From NCBI GenBank assembly GCA_012839765.1, contig DUMW01000069.1, forward strand, positions 1 through 39,579: DNA of 39,579 nucleotides, in the 5' to 3' direction. Numbering within the stretch: the first letter of the stretch is position 1; the number at the start of each line of letters is the position of its first letter. The translations under genes and the position numbers were made by a program. This document shows positions 8,975 to 16,220 of this stretch, piece after piece. The notes beneath the pieces are model-generated. The model searched no databases, was not told the DNA's origin, and saw nothing but the letters and a program-made list of their open reading frames with translations. The stretch is from Bacillota bacterium (lineage in GTDB: Bacteria > Bacillota > Limnochordia > DUMW01).

Positions 8975-10576
8975 TTATTTCCTCCTCCAGACCCTTCTAC
9001 GTTTCGGCGGTCTTGGCTTCTGCGAACCTTCCTGGGTCCGAGGTTCTTGGACCCAAATCAGTTCTGGCCGGGTATCCAGCTTCCACCAGGGGGAACGGAT
9101 GAGGGCATCTTTGAGGTCTGAAGTCACCACCGGGGCCAGGGGTTCCAGATAGGGTACCCCGAAGGATCTGAGGGCACACAGGTGAATGAGTAACATGAAA
9201 AGTCCGGCAAAGACACCAAAAAGGCCCAAGGTACTGGCCAGAATGATCAAGGGAAAACGGAGAAGCCGTACACTAATTCCTAGACTGTACACAGGCGTGG
9301 CAAAGGAGGCGATCGCGGTCACCGCCACCACAATGATCATCGCGGAGGAAACAAGGCTTGCTTCCACCGCGGCTTGGCCCAAGATTAACACACCTACGAT
9401 ACTAATGGCCGGTCCAATCACCATGGGTAAACGGACACCGGCCTCCCGGAGGATCTCGAAGGCCACCTCCATCAACAAAGCCTCCGCCACCGCGGGAAAG
9501 GGCACCCCCTCCCTTTGGGCCGCGATGGCCAGCACCAAGGGAGTGGGCAGCATCTCCTGATGAAAGGTGGTGATGGCCACGTAAACCGAGGGGAAAATCA
9601 AAGAGATGAAGAAGGTGACAAAGCGCAAGAAACGCAAGGTCGATCCCACCATGAAGCGCTCGTAATAATCTTCGGTGGCGGTGAGGAACATGGTAAAGGT
9701 GGCCGGCAAAACGAGGACAAAGGGCGTGCCATCGGTAAGCACCGCAATACGCCCTTCCTTGAGAGCACCGGTAACCCGGTCCGGCCGTTCCGTCCTCATG
9801 ATCGTAGGAAATGGGGATAGGGGCGCATCTTCAATATATTCTTCCAATTGGCCACTTTCATTGATACTGTCCACTTCAACTCCTTCGATACGCCGCCGCA
9901 CCTCTTCCACCAGTTTTTCGCTGGCCAGGCCTTTGATATAGGCAATTGTCACCCGGGTCTTGGAGATCCGGCCCACCACCATCTCCTCGAACCAAAGGCG
10001 GGGAGAACCAATCCTGCGCCTTAAGATCGATGTATTGACCCGCAGGGTCTCGGTAAACCCTTCCTTTGAACCCCGCACCACCACTTCGGTGGTAGGTTCC
10101 TCCAAGGACCGATGCTCCGCCCCCCGCACATCACACAGGAGAGCCGTGTTATACCCTTCCACCAGAACCACACAGTGACCCACACTAAGGGCGTCTAATA
10201 CCTCCATCACCTGGGAGCTGCGGTTGACCTGGCCGGACAAGAGCATGTTTTGCTCCAATAACTCCACGGTGGAACTATAGGAACCGGGTTTCTGGGCAGA
10301 ATTCAGGATCCCTGCCACCACGGCCTTGCTGACGAGACTTGTGTCTACCAAACCGTCGATGTAGCTAATCAGAACCTCCTGTTGGGGGACAACACCAAGA
10401 CGTAAGTACCGAATGACCAAATCTCCACTATTTCCAAAGGCGTTCCTAATGGTGCTTTCATTGGCTTTTAAGCTTCGCTCCAAGGGGCGATCCCAGCCCC
10501 TTTCGTCGGCCTCTCCTTCGGTACCCTTTTCCTTCTTTCTAAAGAACCCACTGAGCATCTTCTTTAGCTTACCCAA
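8975..10576 (-). CDS. Germinant receptor A subunit, GerA family
   Basis: 533 residues. The N-terminal soluble region (about 1-275) contains GDLVIRYLRLG, EVLISYIDGLVD and SRRIGSPRLWFEE-like segments typical of GerAA; the region from about 285 has five or so membrane helices, with the conserved TEDYYERF and PLVLAIAAQREGVPFPA. The C-terminal tail is long, basic and Pro/Arg-rich (KPRPPKRRRVWRRK). The A subunit oligomerises and is thought to form the ion channel of the receptor. The start is TTG with GGTGG six bases upstream; ATG at codon 7 has no ribosome site. It is the first gene of the operon and lies about 30 bases after the predicted sigma-G transcription start. Confidence 0.92.
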   Translation of the reverse strand: MGKLKKMLSGFFRKKEKGTEGEADERGWDRPLERSLKANESTIRNAFGNSGDLVIRYLRLGVVPQQEVLISYIDGLVDTSLVSKAVVAGILNSAQKPGSYSSTVELLEQNMLLSGQVNRSSQVMEVLDALSVGHCVVLVEGYNTALLCDVRGAEHRSLEEPTTEVVVRGSKEGFTETLRVNTSILRRRIGSPRLWFEEMVVGRISKTRVTIAYIKGLASEKLVEEVRRRIEGVEVDSINESGQLEEYIEDAPLSPFPTIMRTERPDRVTGALKEGRIAVLTDGTPFVLVLPATFTMFLTATEDYYERFMVGSTLRFLRFVTFFISLIFPSVYVAITTFHQEMLPTPLVLAIAAQREGVPFPAVAEALLMEVAFEILREAGVRLPMVIGPAISIVGVLILGQAAVEASLVSSAMIIVVAVTAIASFATPVYSLGISVRLLRFPLIILASTLGLFGVFAGLFMLLIHLCALRSFGVPYLEPLAPVVTSDLKDALIRSPWWKLDTRPELIWVQEPRTQEGSQKPRPPKRRRVWRRK

Positions 10577-10614
10577 AACCTACCACCCACATCCTGCTGG
10601 CTACATCCTGCTGT

Positions 10615-10644
10615 TATTATGGCAGAACAGGACGGTATTCATTC
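10615..10644 (-). promoter_or_regulatory. Predicted sigma-G promoter of the ger operon
   Basis: On the minus strand GAATG (10644-10640) is followed after exactly 18 bases by CATAATA (10621-10615). This fits the forespore sigma-G consensus gHATR-N18-CATWHTA at every position. The predicted start point, near 10607, gives a leader of about 30 bases before the gerA TTG. The match in the right place ahead of a spore receptor operon makes it credible. Downstream, at 10589-10614, lies a 14-base-period tandem repeat of ACATCCTGCTG. Confidence 0.7.
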
Positions 10645-10715
10645 TTTGGCCAAGGCTTAGTAACAGGCAGGTAATCTGGTATTACTGTCGAAGTATAGAA
10701 AGGGCGAAAGGTTGG

Positions 10716-10743
10716 ACTCCTTCTCTTTTTCGGAGGGGAGAGT
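10716..10743 (+). promoter_or_regulatory. Hairpin covering the ribosome site of the ADP-kinase gene
   Basis: ACTCCTTCTC (10716-10725) can pair with GAGGGG plus GAGT (10733-10738, 10740-10743), with two G-U pairs and one bulged A, around a 7-base loop. The paired right arm is the Shine-Dalgarno sequence of the gene starting at 10747. This could limit translation. Pyrimidine-rich tracts before purine-rich ribosome sites also pair by chance, so the regulatory reading is uncertain. Confidence 0.35.
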
Positions 10744-10746
10744 GTC

Positions 10747-12147
10747 ATGGAACAACACTGGAACAACATTTATACCTCGACCATTGAGGAAGCAGTGGAT
10801 CGCATCGGGAAGATCCCCGGTGTGGTATTGGGTTTTCACTCCACCATCGACGGACTGAAGCGCATTGAGCCCGAGAAGGTGGAAACAGCATTAAAAGAAC
10901 ATGCGCCAAAGGAACAACTGCCGATTGAAATCAATGATCCAGCAGATCTCATGACCGGCATGCTCCATGGTCTTATCCCTGGCAAGGCGTTGCAGCTGAT
11001 GATCCGCAACGAGAACACTTTCCGGTGGTTGATGGAGGCCTTCGGCTACGATGAACTGAGAATGGGCGGCACATCGGGAAACATGGCCAATGCCCTCTCT
11101 CCCTTGAATTTCCAGAAGATCCTCGTCTACGCCAATCCCTTGACCAAAGAACAGGCCCAACTGTTCAATGACGATGAAAACCTACTGGTGCTAAAGCAGG
11201 ATGCGGACGGCTCCTTCCAACTGCACCATCCCCATCAGGCCTGGGAAGGCGAAGGGATCAAGGCCTTGCATTGGATCCTGGAGTATCCCCAGGGAGTGGA
11301 GATCACCACTGCCCAAGGAACCATCACCACACCCCGGGCCAATCGCTACATTGCTGCCTGGAATCCGGTAAACAACAAGCTACAGATCACCGAGACCTTC
11401 AAACAGGGCTTGTTGGCCACCGGTGACCAGTTTTCCCATTTCATCGTCTCGGGATTCCACATCCTTTCGGAAACCTATCCTGACGGCAGTACTTACCTGG
11501 ATTGTCTACGGCCGGTGGCAGACTTCCTCAGAGAATTGCGCCAAGCCCACCCCCATCTGAAACTCCACTACGAGTTTGCCTCCATCGCCAGCAGTAAAAT
11601 CCGAAAGGGTATTTTAACGGAGATCATCCCCTTGGTGGACAGCCTGGGACTAAATGAAGTGGAATTGGTGGCCCTGTTGAAGGATCTGGACGCAGCAGAT
11701 CTGGCCTCTCGGATCCAAGAACACAACCGGATTGGAGAGGTCTTAGCCGGTACAGTCCACCTGATGAAGAAACTGAACATCAATCGTATCCAACTACACG
11801 ACCTGGGGTACTATCTATGCCTTACCAAGCCAGGGTTTGTGACACCGAGCAGAACCCGCCAGGGTCTGGTCCTGGCCGCCACCTTAGCCGCAGCCCGCAC
11901 CAAAATGGGACGCATCAGCGGACCCCAGGACATTTTTACTGGTCTGGAAGTCCCCCTCTCCCAGGAGGGACTGGACCGGTTGGCCGAACTTGCCGAACTG
12001 TGCGGTGAAAGTCTTGCCAAGGAAGGCACAACCACTTACGAAGGTTTCGATTTAGCTTATCTGCCCACCAAGGTGGTGGAGCGTCCAGTACTAACCGTAG
12101 GACTGGGAGATCTGATCTCCAGTACCGGATTCATTTTGGGAACTTAA
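10747..12147 (+). CDS. ADP-dependent glucokinase/phosphofructokinase family kinase
   Basis: 466 residues, the full length of the family. It phosphorylates glucose or fructose 6-phosphate with ADP instead of ATP. Visible motifs: GGTSGNMAN (107-115), HYEFAS (274-279), NEVE (303-306, the NXXE magnesium motif), RIQLHDLGYY, and GLGD (452-455) whose Asp455 is the expected catalytic base. All are intact, so the enzyme should be active. The family is best known from Euryarchaeota and animals and is scattered in bacteria. The sequence does not let me separate glucokinase from phosphofructokinase. It is the only plus-strand gene in the window, divergent from gerA and convergent with the hydroxyacid dehydrogenase, and ends in a strong terminator, so it is its own transcription unit. 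The ribosome site is GGAGGGGAG. Confidence 0.88.
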   Translation: MEQHWNNIYTSTIEEAVDRIGKIPGVVLGFHSTIDGLKRIEPEKVETALKEHAPKEQLPIEINDPADLMTGMLHGLIPGKALQLMIRNENTFRWLMEAFGYDELRMGGTSGNMANALSPLNFQKILVYANPLTKEQAQLFNDDENLLVLKQDADGSFQLHHPHQAWEGEGIKALHWILEYPQGVEITTAQGTITTPRANRYIAAWNPVNNKLQITETFKQGLLATGDQFSHFIVSGFHILSETYPDGSTYLDCLRPVADFLRELRQAHPHLKLHYEFASIASSKIRKGILTEIIPLVDSLGLNEVELVALLKDLDAADLASRIQEHNRIGEVLAGTVHLMKKLNINRIQLHDLGYYLCLTKPGFVTPSRTRQGLVLAATLAAARTKMGRISGPQDIFTGLEVPLSQEGLDRLAELAELCGESLAKEGTTTYEGFDLAYLPTKVVERPVLTVGLGDLISSTGFILGT

Positions 12148-12187
12148 GCATCTGGGAAGAAAGCAACAGGCCCTTGGGAAATGTGAA

Positions 12188-12219
12188 GGCAGGTGAGGGA
12201 GATCCTCACCTGCCTTTTT
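12188..12219 (+). terminator. Rho-independent terminator of the ADP-kinase gene
   Basis: An 11-bp perfect stem, GGCAGGTGAGG (12188-12198) with CCTCACCTGCC (12204-12214), closes a 5-base loop and is followed by TTTTT. It starts 40 bases after the stop codon. In the opposite direction the stem is followed only by TTCACATTT, so termination of the convergent operon here would be weaker. The rest of 12148-12304 holds nothing else I recognise. Confidence 0.92.
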
Positions 12220-12304
12220 GGTTCCACGCCACCAAACACTAGAACAAGATGGGGCTGCCTCTGGAAGCATGGAACCTGCTGCGGACCACTATTGAAGGCC
12301 TCTT

Positions 12305-13285
12305 TTAGACATCATACACTTCGGGATTTACTATATTAGGTGGGCGTTTCCCCTGGAGCATGGCGATTAGGTTTTCTGCGGCCATGGTGGCCATTTTGGT
12401 GCGGGTCTCCACACTGGCACTGGCAATGTGGGGAGCCACCACCACGTTGTCCAGTTCTGCCAGACCCGGAGCCAACTCCGGTTCATCCTCATAGACATCG
12501 AGACCCGCAGCAAAAATCTCACCATTCCGCAGGGCTTCCACCAGGGCCGCCTCGTCCACCACGGGTCCCCGGGCCGTATTCACTAAGACGGCGGTCTTCT
12601 TCATCATGGCCAGTTCCTGTTTACCGATCAGATGCCGGGTATCCGGTGTCAGGGGCACATGGAGGGAAACGAAATCACTAGTCTGAAGCAGCTCTGGTAG
12701 GGATACGTAGGTAAGGTTGAGAGCCTTTTCCTCTTCCGGCGACAAACGGTGAAGGTCGTAATAGAGGACCTTCATATCGAAGCCGTAAGCCCTTTTGGCC
12801 ACGGCTTTGCCGATGCGGCCTAGCCCCACCAGTCCCAGGGTCTTGCCATAGACATCCACGCCCAAAAACAGGCTGGGGCCCCAACCGGTATACTTCCCTT
12901 CCCGGGTGAAGCGATCCGACTCTACCACCCGCCGAGCAGCAGCCATCAACAGGGCCCAGGCAAAATCCGCGGTGGTCTCGGTCAAGACACCGGGGGTATT
13001 GGTAACAGGAATCTTGCGTTTTGTCGCAGCGGCCACATCGATGTTGTTAAAGCCCACCGCGTAATTGGCTACACCCCGCAGATTGGGGGCTGCGCCCAGG
13101 ATCTCATCGTCGATCTCGTCGGTGAGCAGACACAACATTCCGTCTTTATCCTTAATTCTCTCTACGATCTCCTCTTTGGTGAGGACCCGCTCTTCTTCAT
13201 TGAGCTCCACTTCGCAATGTTCATAGAGCATATCCAGCCCCGGTTGAGGGATCCTGCGCGTTACCAAAACCTTTGGTTTTTGCAT
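12305..13285 (-). CDS. D-2-hydroxyacid dehydrogenase (glyoxylate/hydroxypyruvate reductase type)
   Basis: 326 residues. The Rossmann motif GLGRIG lies at 154-159 and the catalytic triad is Arg239 (NTARGP), Glu268 (DVYEDEPE) and His286 (APHIAS). NYAVGFNNID and the C-terminal PPNIVNPEVY tail are typical of GyaR/GRHPR glyoxylate-hydroxypyruvate reductases, which interconvert D-glycerate and hydroxypyruvate or glycolate and glyoxylate with NAD(P)H. I place the start at the ATG at 13285, with GGGAGG eight bases upstream, instead of the frame to 13318. It follows the DeoR gene, from which it is separated by a long inverted repeat. In this cluster it may oxidise a D-hydroxyacid made by the LarA-type racemase; that is inference. 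Confidence 0.9.
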   Translation of the reverse strand: MQKPKVLVTRRIPQPGLDMLYEHCEVELNEEERVLTKEEIVERIKDKDGMLCLLTDEIDDEILGAAPNLRGVANYAVGFNNIDVAAATKRKIPVTNTPGVLTETTADFAWALLMAAARRVVESDRFTREGKYTGWGPSLFLGVDVYGKTLGLVGLGRIGKAVAKRAYGFDMKVLYYDLHRLSPEEEKALNLTYVSLPELLQTSDFVSLHVPLTPDTRHLIGKQELAMMKKTAVLVNTARGPVVDEAALVEALRNGEIFAAGLDVYEDEPELAPGLAELDNVVVAPHIASASVETRTKMATMAAENLIAMLQGKRPPNIVNPEVYDV

Positions 13286-13323
13286 GCCTGTTACCTCCCT
13301 GGATAAAATAGAGCGCACCCGGG

Positions 13324-13363
13324 CCTGAAGGGTCCCCCAAGGGCCCGCAGGCCACCCTTCAGG
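13324..13363. repeat. 10-bp inverted repeat between deoR-type gene and dehydrogenase
   Basis: CCTGAAGGGT (13324-13333) and ACCCTTCAGG (13354-13363) are perfect complements around a 20-base GC-rich centre. The right arm contains the stop codon of the DeoR-family gene. No T-tract follows in either direction, so it is not an ordinary terminator. It could be an operator, an mRNA-processing or stabilising hairpin, or a site that uncouples expression of the regulator from the dehydrogenase. Confidence 0.6.
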
Positions 13364-14129
13364 AAACTGGATTTCCTTGTAGCACCTTTACTCCTTTCTC
13401 TTGAAAAGCAGTGAGTACCTCTCGGTTAGCCTTGCTATCGGTGATGATCATGTCCAGCTTCTCTAAGGGCAGATAAGATACCATAGCCGGTTTACCCAGT
13501 TTGCTGGAATCGACGAGAAGCACTGTCTGGGCGGCAGCTTCCGCCATCAAGGTCTTGATCTCCGCCTCAAGATTGTTGGAGACCGCGGGACCGTGATCCA
13601 CGGTTACCCCGGCAGCCGCAAGGAAGGTCCAGTCCACCCGGATACGCTCAATAAATTGCTTTGCCGTGGGGCCCACGAGGGAGAGCTCCGCCTTGCGCAG
13701 AACTCCCCCCACGACTTCTACGGTGACCCCGGGGGCATAAGCAAGTTCTCTGGCAATAACAAGAGAATTGGTGACAACGGTAATGTCCTTCTTGTTAACG
13801 AGGGCACGGGCCAGCTCCATGGTAGTGGTACCATTGTCTAAGATCAGGGTTTGACCATCCTTGACTAACTGGGCTGCTCGGGCGGCAATCTGTCTCTTTT
13901 CCTCGATATTCTGTTGATTCCTTTGGGCGAAAGGTAATACATTGGTGGACTCCTCAATGATTGCCCCCCCGTGGGTACGTTTCAGTACGCCCTCGGCTTC
14001 CAGCTTCTTGAGATCCCGTCGGATGGTTTCCGTTGCCACTTGAAACCTTTGGGCCAAATCCAGCACCGTTACAGCCCTAGTCTCCAGGATAATCCTACTG
14101 ATCTGTTTCCTGCGTTCACTGGCCAGCAT
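13359..14129 (-). CDS. DeoR-family transcriptional regulator
   Basis: 256 residues. The N-terminal winged helix (about 1-57) ends with the DeoR signature ETIRRDLKKLEAEGVLKRTHGGA. The C-terminal domain is the phosphosugar-binding DeoRC fold, with DNGTTTMELA, VVTNSL and LVDSSKLGK. Members are usually repressors released by a sugar phosphate. The gene sits 17 bases after the fusion enzyme gene in the same direction, so it probably controls its own cluster, with a sugar-phosphate intermediate of the pathway as effector. Candidate operators are the TTTATGTTT repeats at 17496-17590 or the inverted repeats at 13324 and 18424; none can be assigned from sequence alone. Confidence 0.92.
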   Translation of the reverse strand: MLASERRKQISRIILETRAVTVLDLAQRFQVATETIRRDLKKLEAEGVLKRTHGGAIIEESTNVLPFAQRNQQNIEEKRQIAARAAQLVKDGQTLILDNGTTTMELARALVNKKDITVVTNSLVIARELAYAPGVTVEVVGGVLRKAELSLVGPTAKQFIERIRVDWTFLAAAGVTVDHGPAVSNNLEAEIKTLMAEAAAQTVLLVDSSKLGKPAMVSYLPLEKLDMIITDSKANREVLTAFQEKGVKVLQGNPVS

Positions 14130-14146
14130 CCCGTTGCCCCCTTGGT

Positions 14147-16183
14147 TTATGCCAACAACGGCAGTAACTCATCCATATTCTGGCCCCGCTCCTGCCGGAT
14201 TAGGGCCACGGCTTCCTCGGTCCGCATTTCCTCATGACAGATCCGGTAAACCGCATTGGCCACGGCCCGGGGATCATCCTTGCCGGGATATAGCACGTTG
14301 CGGCCCACCATTGCGCCAACCACATTATTCCCTTCCCCAATACCCCGTTCGAAGTCCTGCAACATCTGGGTCGGATCACCACTGGAAGGTCCACCTAACA
14401 GTAAGATCGGCAGAGTGGTGGCCTGGGCTACCCGGTAGAACTCCGGTACATAGGGGATCTTCAGCCATAGATCCCGGGAGGAGTCTCCCATGGCCGAGGC
14501 GATACCAATCATCTTGATCATGGCATCGGGATCGTTGATCACCCGGTACCCTGTATCAGTGGGTTCCACTGGCAAGGGCTCCAGGAACACGGGTAAACCA
14601 TAGGCCCGACACTGGGTGATCGCCTTGGCGCAGTAGTCCATGGTCTGAATAGAATAACGGGAATACTGGCCGGTCTCAAGACGGAACAGGACCTTGGCCC
14701 CTTCCATATTCAGTTCCTTCATCCGCTCCGGGGTAAAGGAGGTCATCCGATCCTCCATCTCATACTTGACCCCGGCCAGGCCGGATCGGTTCATGGAACC
14801 GATAAGCACCTTGTTGTCTAGGAATCCAGGCAATCCTTTTTCTTTCCGCAGGTAATCGATGATCAACAGATCCTCAATGATATCCGTGGTCGCCATAATC
14901 CCGTCGATATGAGAAGTCCCCATAACCCGCACGATCCGACCCAGGTAATCCAGCCGATCCCCCATCCGTGTCGGATCATCACCAACACTGGTCACATTCC
15001 GTGCCGGATGGTCCGCGGCCAAAATGACCAGTTTGCCGTTTTGGAGGATCTGTGAGCGCCGTTCCCTGGCCTGGGCCGCCTCGTCAATGATACCCGAACG
15101 GGTCATCCGGGCGCGGGTGACGGCTTCAAAGACGTCTTCGGTGAAGTAGCGCCTGGTCTGGAAGTAGTAGGAACCCAGGGCGTAATTCACGTCGATCCGG
15201 TTGCGGGCCTTGTCGTACCAGGACTTAGCCACGTCCACCAGGGACTGGCTAATTTGGCTACCCACCGGCTGAAACTCAAAGCCCACACCACCGGTGTAGT
15301 CGATCTCGTGGAGCGCCTTCACAAACTCCGCCAGCATGTCTTCGGTGACGGCACTGCCGGGATAGTCGAAACCGGGGTGGGTATCACCGTACAGGGGATC
15401 TGCGGGATCCAAGACACAGGTGCCAATGTGCACATGGACCAGGTACTTCGCCAAACTCTTCAACACATTGGGGGTCTCCGCCTCAAAGGACACGTTTTTC
15501 AGCATGGGCATGTGGCTCAGATCATACAGCAGGCCGAAATTGTCATGGCCATAGACATCCCGGACCCGCTCGGCCACCACCAACGCATCGTCCGAGGGAC
15601 CAATGAGCTGATTCTTGCAGTTCCGATCCGGCAGTCGATCGAAGGTCTCCAGGGCGATAACCAAAGGCTCCCTGCCCAACTCCTCGGCCCGCTTTTTCGC
15701 GTAAGTACAGATCTCGTCAAGGGACCGGATCAATGCCTCGATGGCCCGCTGCCGCATTCTAAGCCCCGACTCTGTACCCGGGTCCTGACCACTGATCAGA
15801 CCGAATTTGGTTGCCTCCATCTCATAGGCTTCGTCGATGAACATGAGAATACGCTCCACCGCCTGCTTGCGCTGGACCTCATCAATGGAACTGATGTCGG
15901 TCTCGGCGATGAGATGATCCTCGTTGTAAAGCTGAATCGGCTGAGCGGAGAAGATAATCTCCATATTATGCTCTTTGAGTAACTCTACCGCCTTACGCCG
16001 CGTCTCACGGTTCTTGATCCGCGTAATCTCAATGGCTCCGAAATAGGGATCTTTGGCGACCTCTGCGAGGGTATCCAATAGGTAACGTTCCCGGGCTTCG
16101 CCCCTTTGCACCGACTTGGTTGCGCCTGGACCGGGATAAGCCATGAAGTGTACCAGACTGACTTTGTTCTTCTCTAATACCAT
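14147..16183 (-). CDS. Fusion of sugar isomerase/epimerase-like barrel and class I aldolase-like barrel
   Basis: 678 residues, two TIM barrels in one chain. Residues 1 to about 325 resemble the xylose-isomerase-like sugar phosphate isomerase/epimerase fold, with metal ligand candidates Glu179 (IALETFD), Asp221 and His224 (LLYDLSH), His252 (VHVHIG) and Glu303 (GFEFQP). Residues from about 350 to the end resemble a class I aldolase-like family related to Cgl0159-type proteins of inositol clusters: LVILAADHPARN, NRSGLAG, and DLWLKIPYV with Lys575 as Schiff-base candidate, then ILLLGGPSSG and a VGRNVL phosphate-site-like strand. A fused protein suggests two consecutive steps, isomerisation then aldol cleavage of a sugar phosphate or keto-sugar. 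The substrate is unknown. The start ATG has its ribosome site unusually far upstream, with a hairpin in between. The frame is intact, with no sign of an accidental joining. Confidence 0.75.
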   Translation of the reverse strand: MVLEKNKVSLVHFMAYPGPGATKSVQRGEARERYLLDTLAEVAKDPYFGAIEITRIKNRETRRKAVELLKEHNMEIIFSAQPIQLYNEDHLIAETDISSIDEVQRKQAVERILMFIDEAYEMEATKFGLISGQDPGTESGLRMRQRAIEALIRSLDEICTYAKKRAEELGREPLVIALETFDRLPDRNCKNQLIGPSDDALVVAERVRDVYGHDNFGLLYDLSHMPMLKNVSFEAETPNVLKSLAKYLVHVHIGTCVLDPADPLYGDTHPGFDYPGSAVTEDMLAEFVKALHEIDYTGGVGFEFQPVGSQISQSLVDVAKSWYDKARNRIDVNYALGSYYFQTRRYFTEDVFEAVTRARMTRSGIIDEAAQARERRSQILQNGKLVILAADHPARNVTSVGDDPTRMGDRLDYLGRIVRVMGTSHIDGIMATTDIIEDLLIIDYLRKEKGLPGFLDNKVLIGSMNRSGLAGVKYEMEDRMTSFTPERMKELNMEGAKVLFRLETGQYSRYSIQTMDYCAKAITQCRAYGLPVFLEPLPVEPTDTGYRVINDPDAMIKMIGIASAMGDSSRDLWLKIPYVPEFYRVAQATTLPILLLGGPSSGDPTQMLQDFERGIGEGNNVVGAMVGRNVLYPGKDDPRAVANAVYRICHEEMRTEEAVALIRQERGQNMDELLPLLA

Positions 16184-16189
16184 CTTTGT

Positions 16190-16213
16190 GGATGTTAAAA
16201 CATCCCTTCCTCC
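16190..16213 (-). promoter_or_regulatory. Hairpin and two-codon ORF between ribosome site and start of the fusion gene
   Basis: On the minus strand GGAGG (16213-16209) is followed by AAG and GGATGTTTTAACATCC (16205-16190), a 7-bp stem with a 2-base loop, then six bases to the ATG at 16183. Linear spacing from GGAGG to the start is 25 bases, too long; with the hairpin folded it is about 9, near optimal. The same stretch contains ATG TTT TAA (16203-16195), a two-codon ORF 5 bases after AAGGG-flanked GGAGG. Confidence 0.5.
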
Positions 16214-16220
16214 CTTCTAT

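Noticed and set aside
15254-15982. Long plus-strand frame of 242 codons inside the fusion enzyme gene
   Set aside because: It lies wholly opposite a well-supported coding region and reflects its codon bias; the translation is rich in His, Gln and Arg with no recognisable motif.
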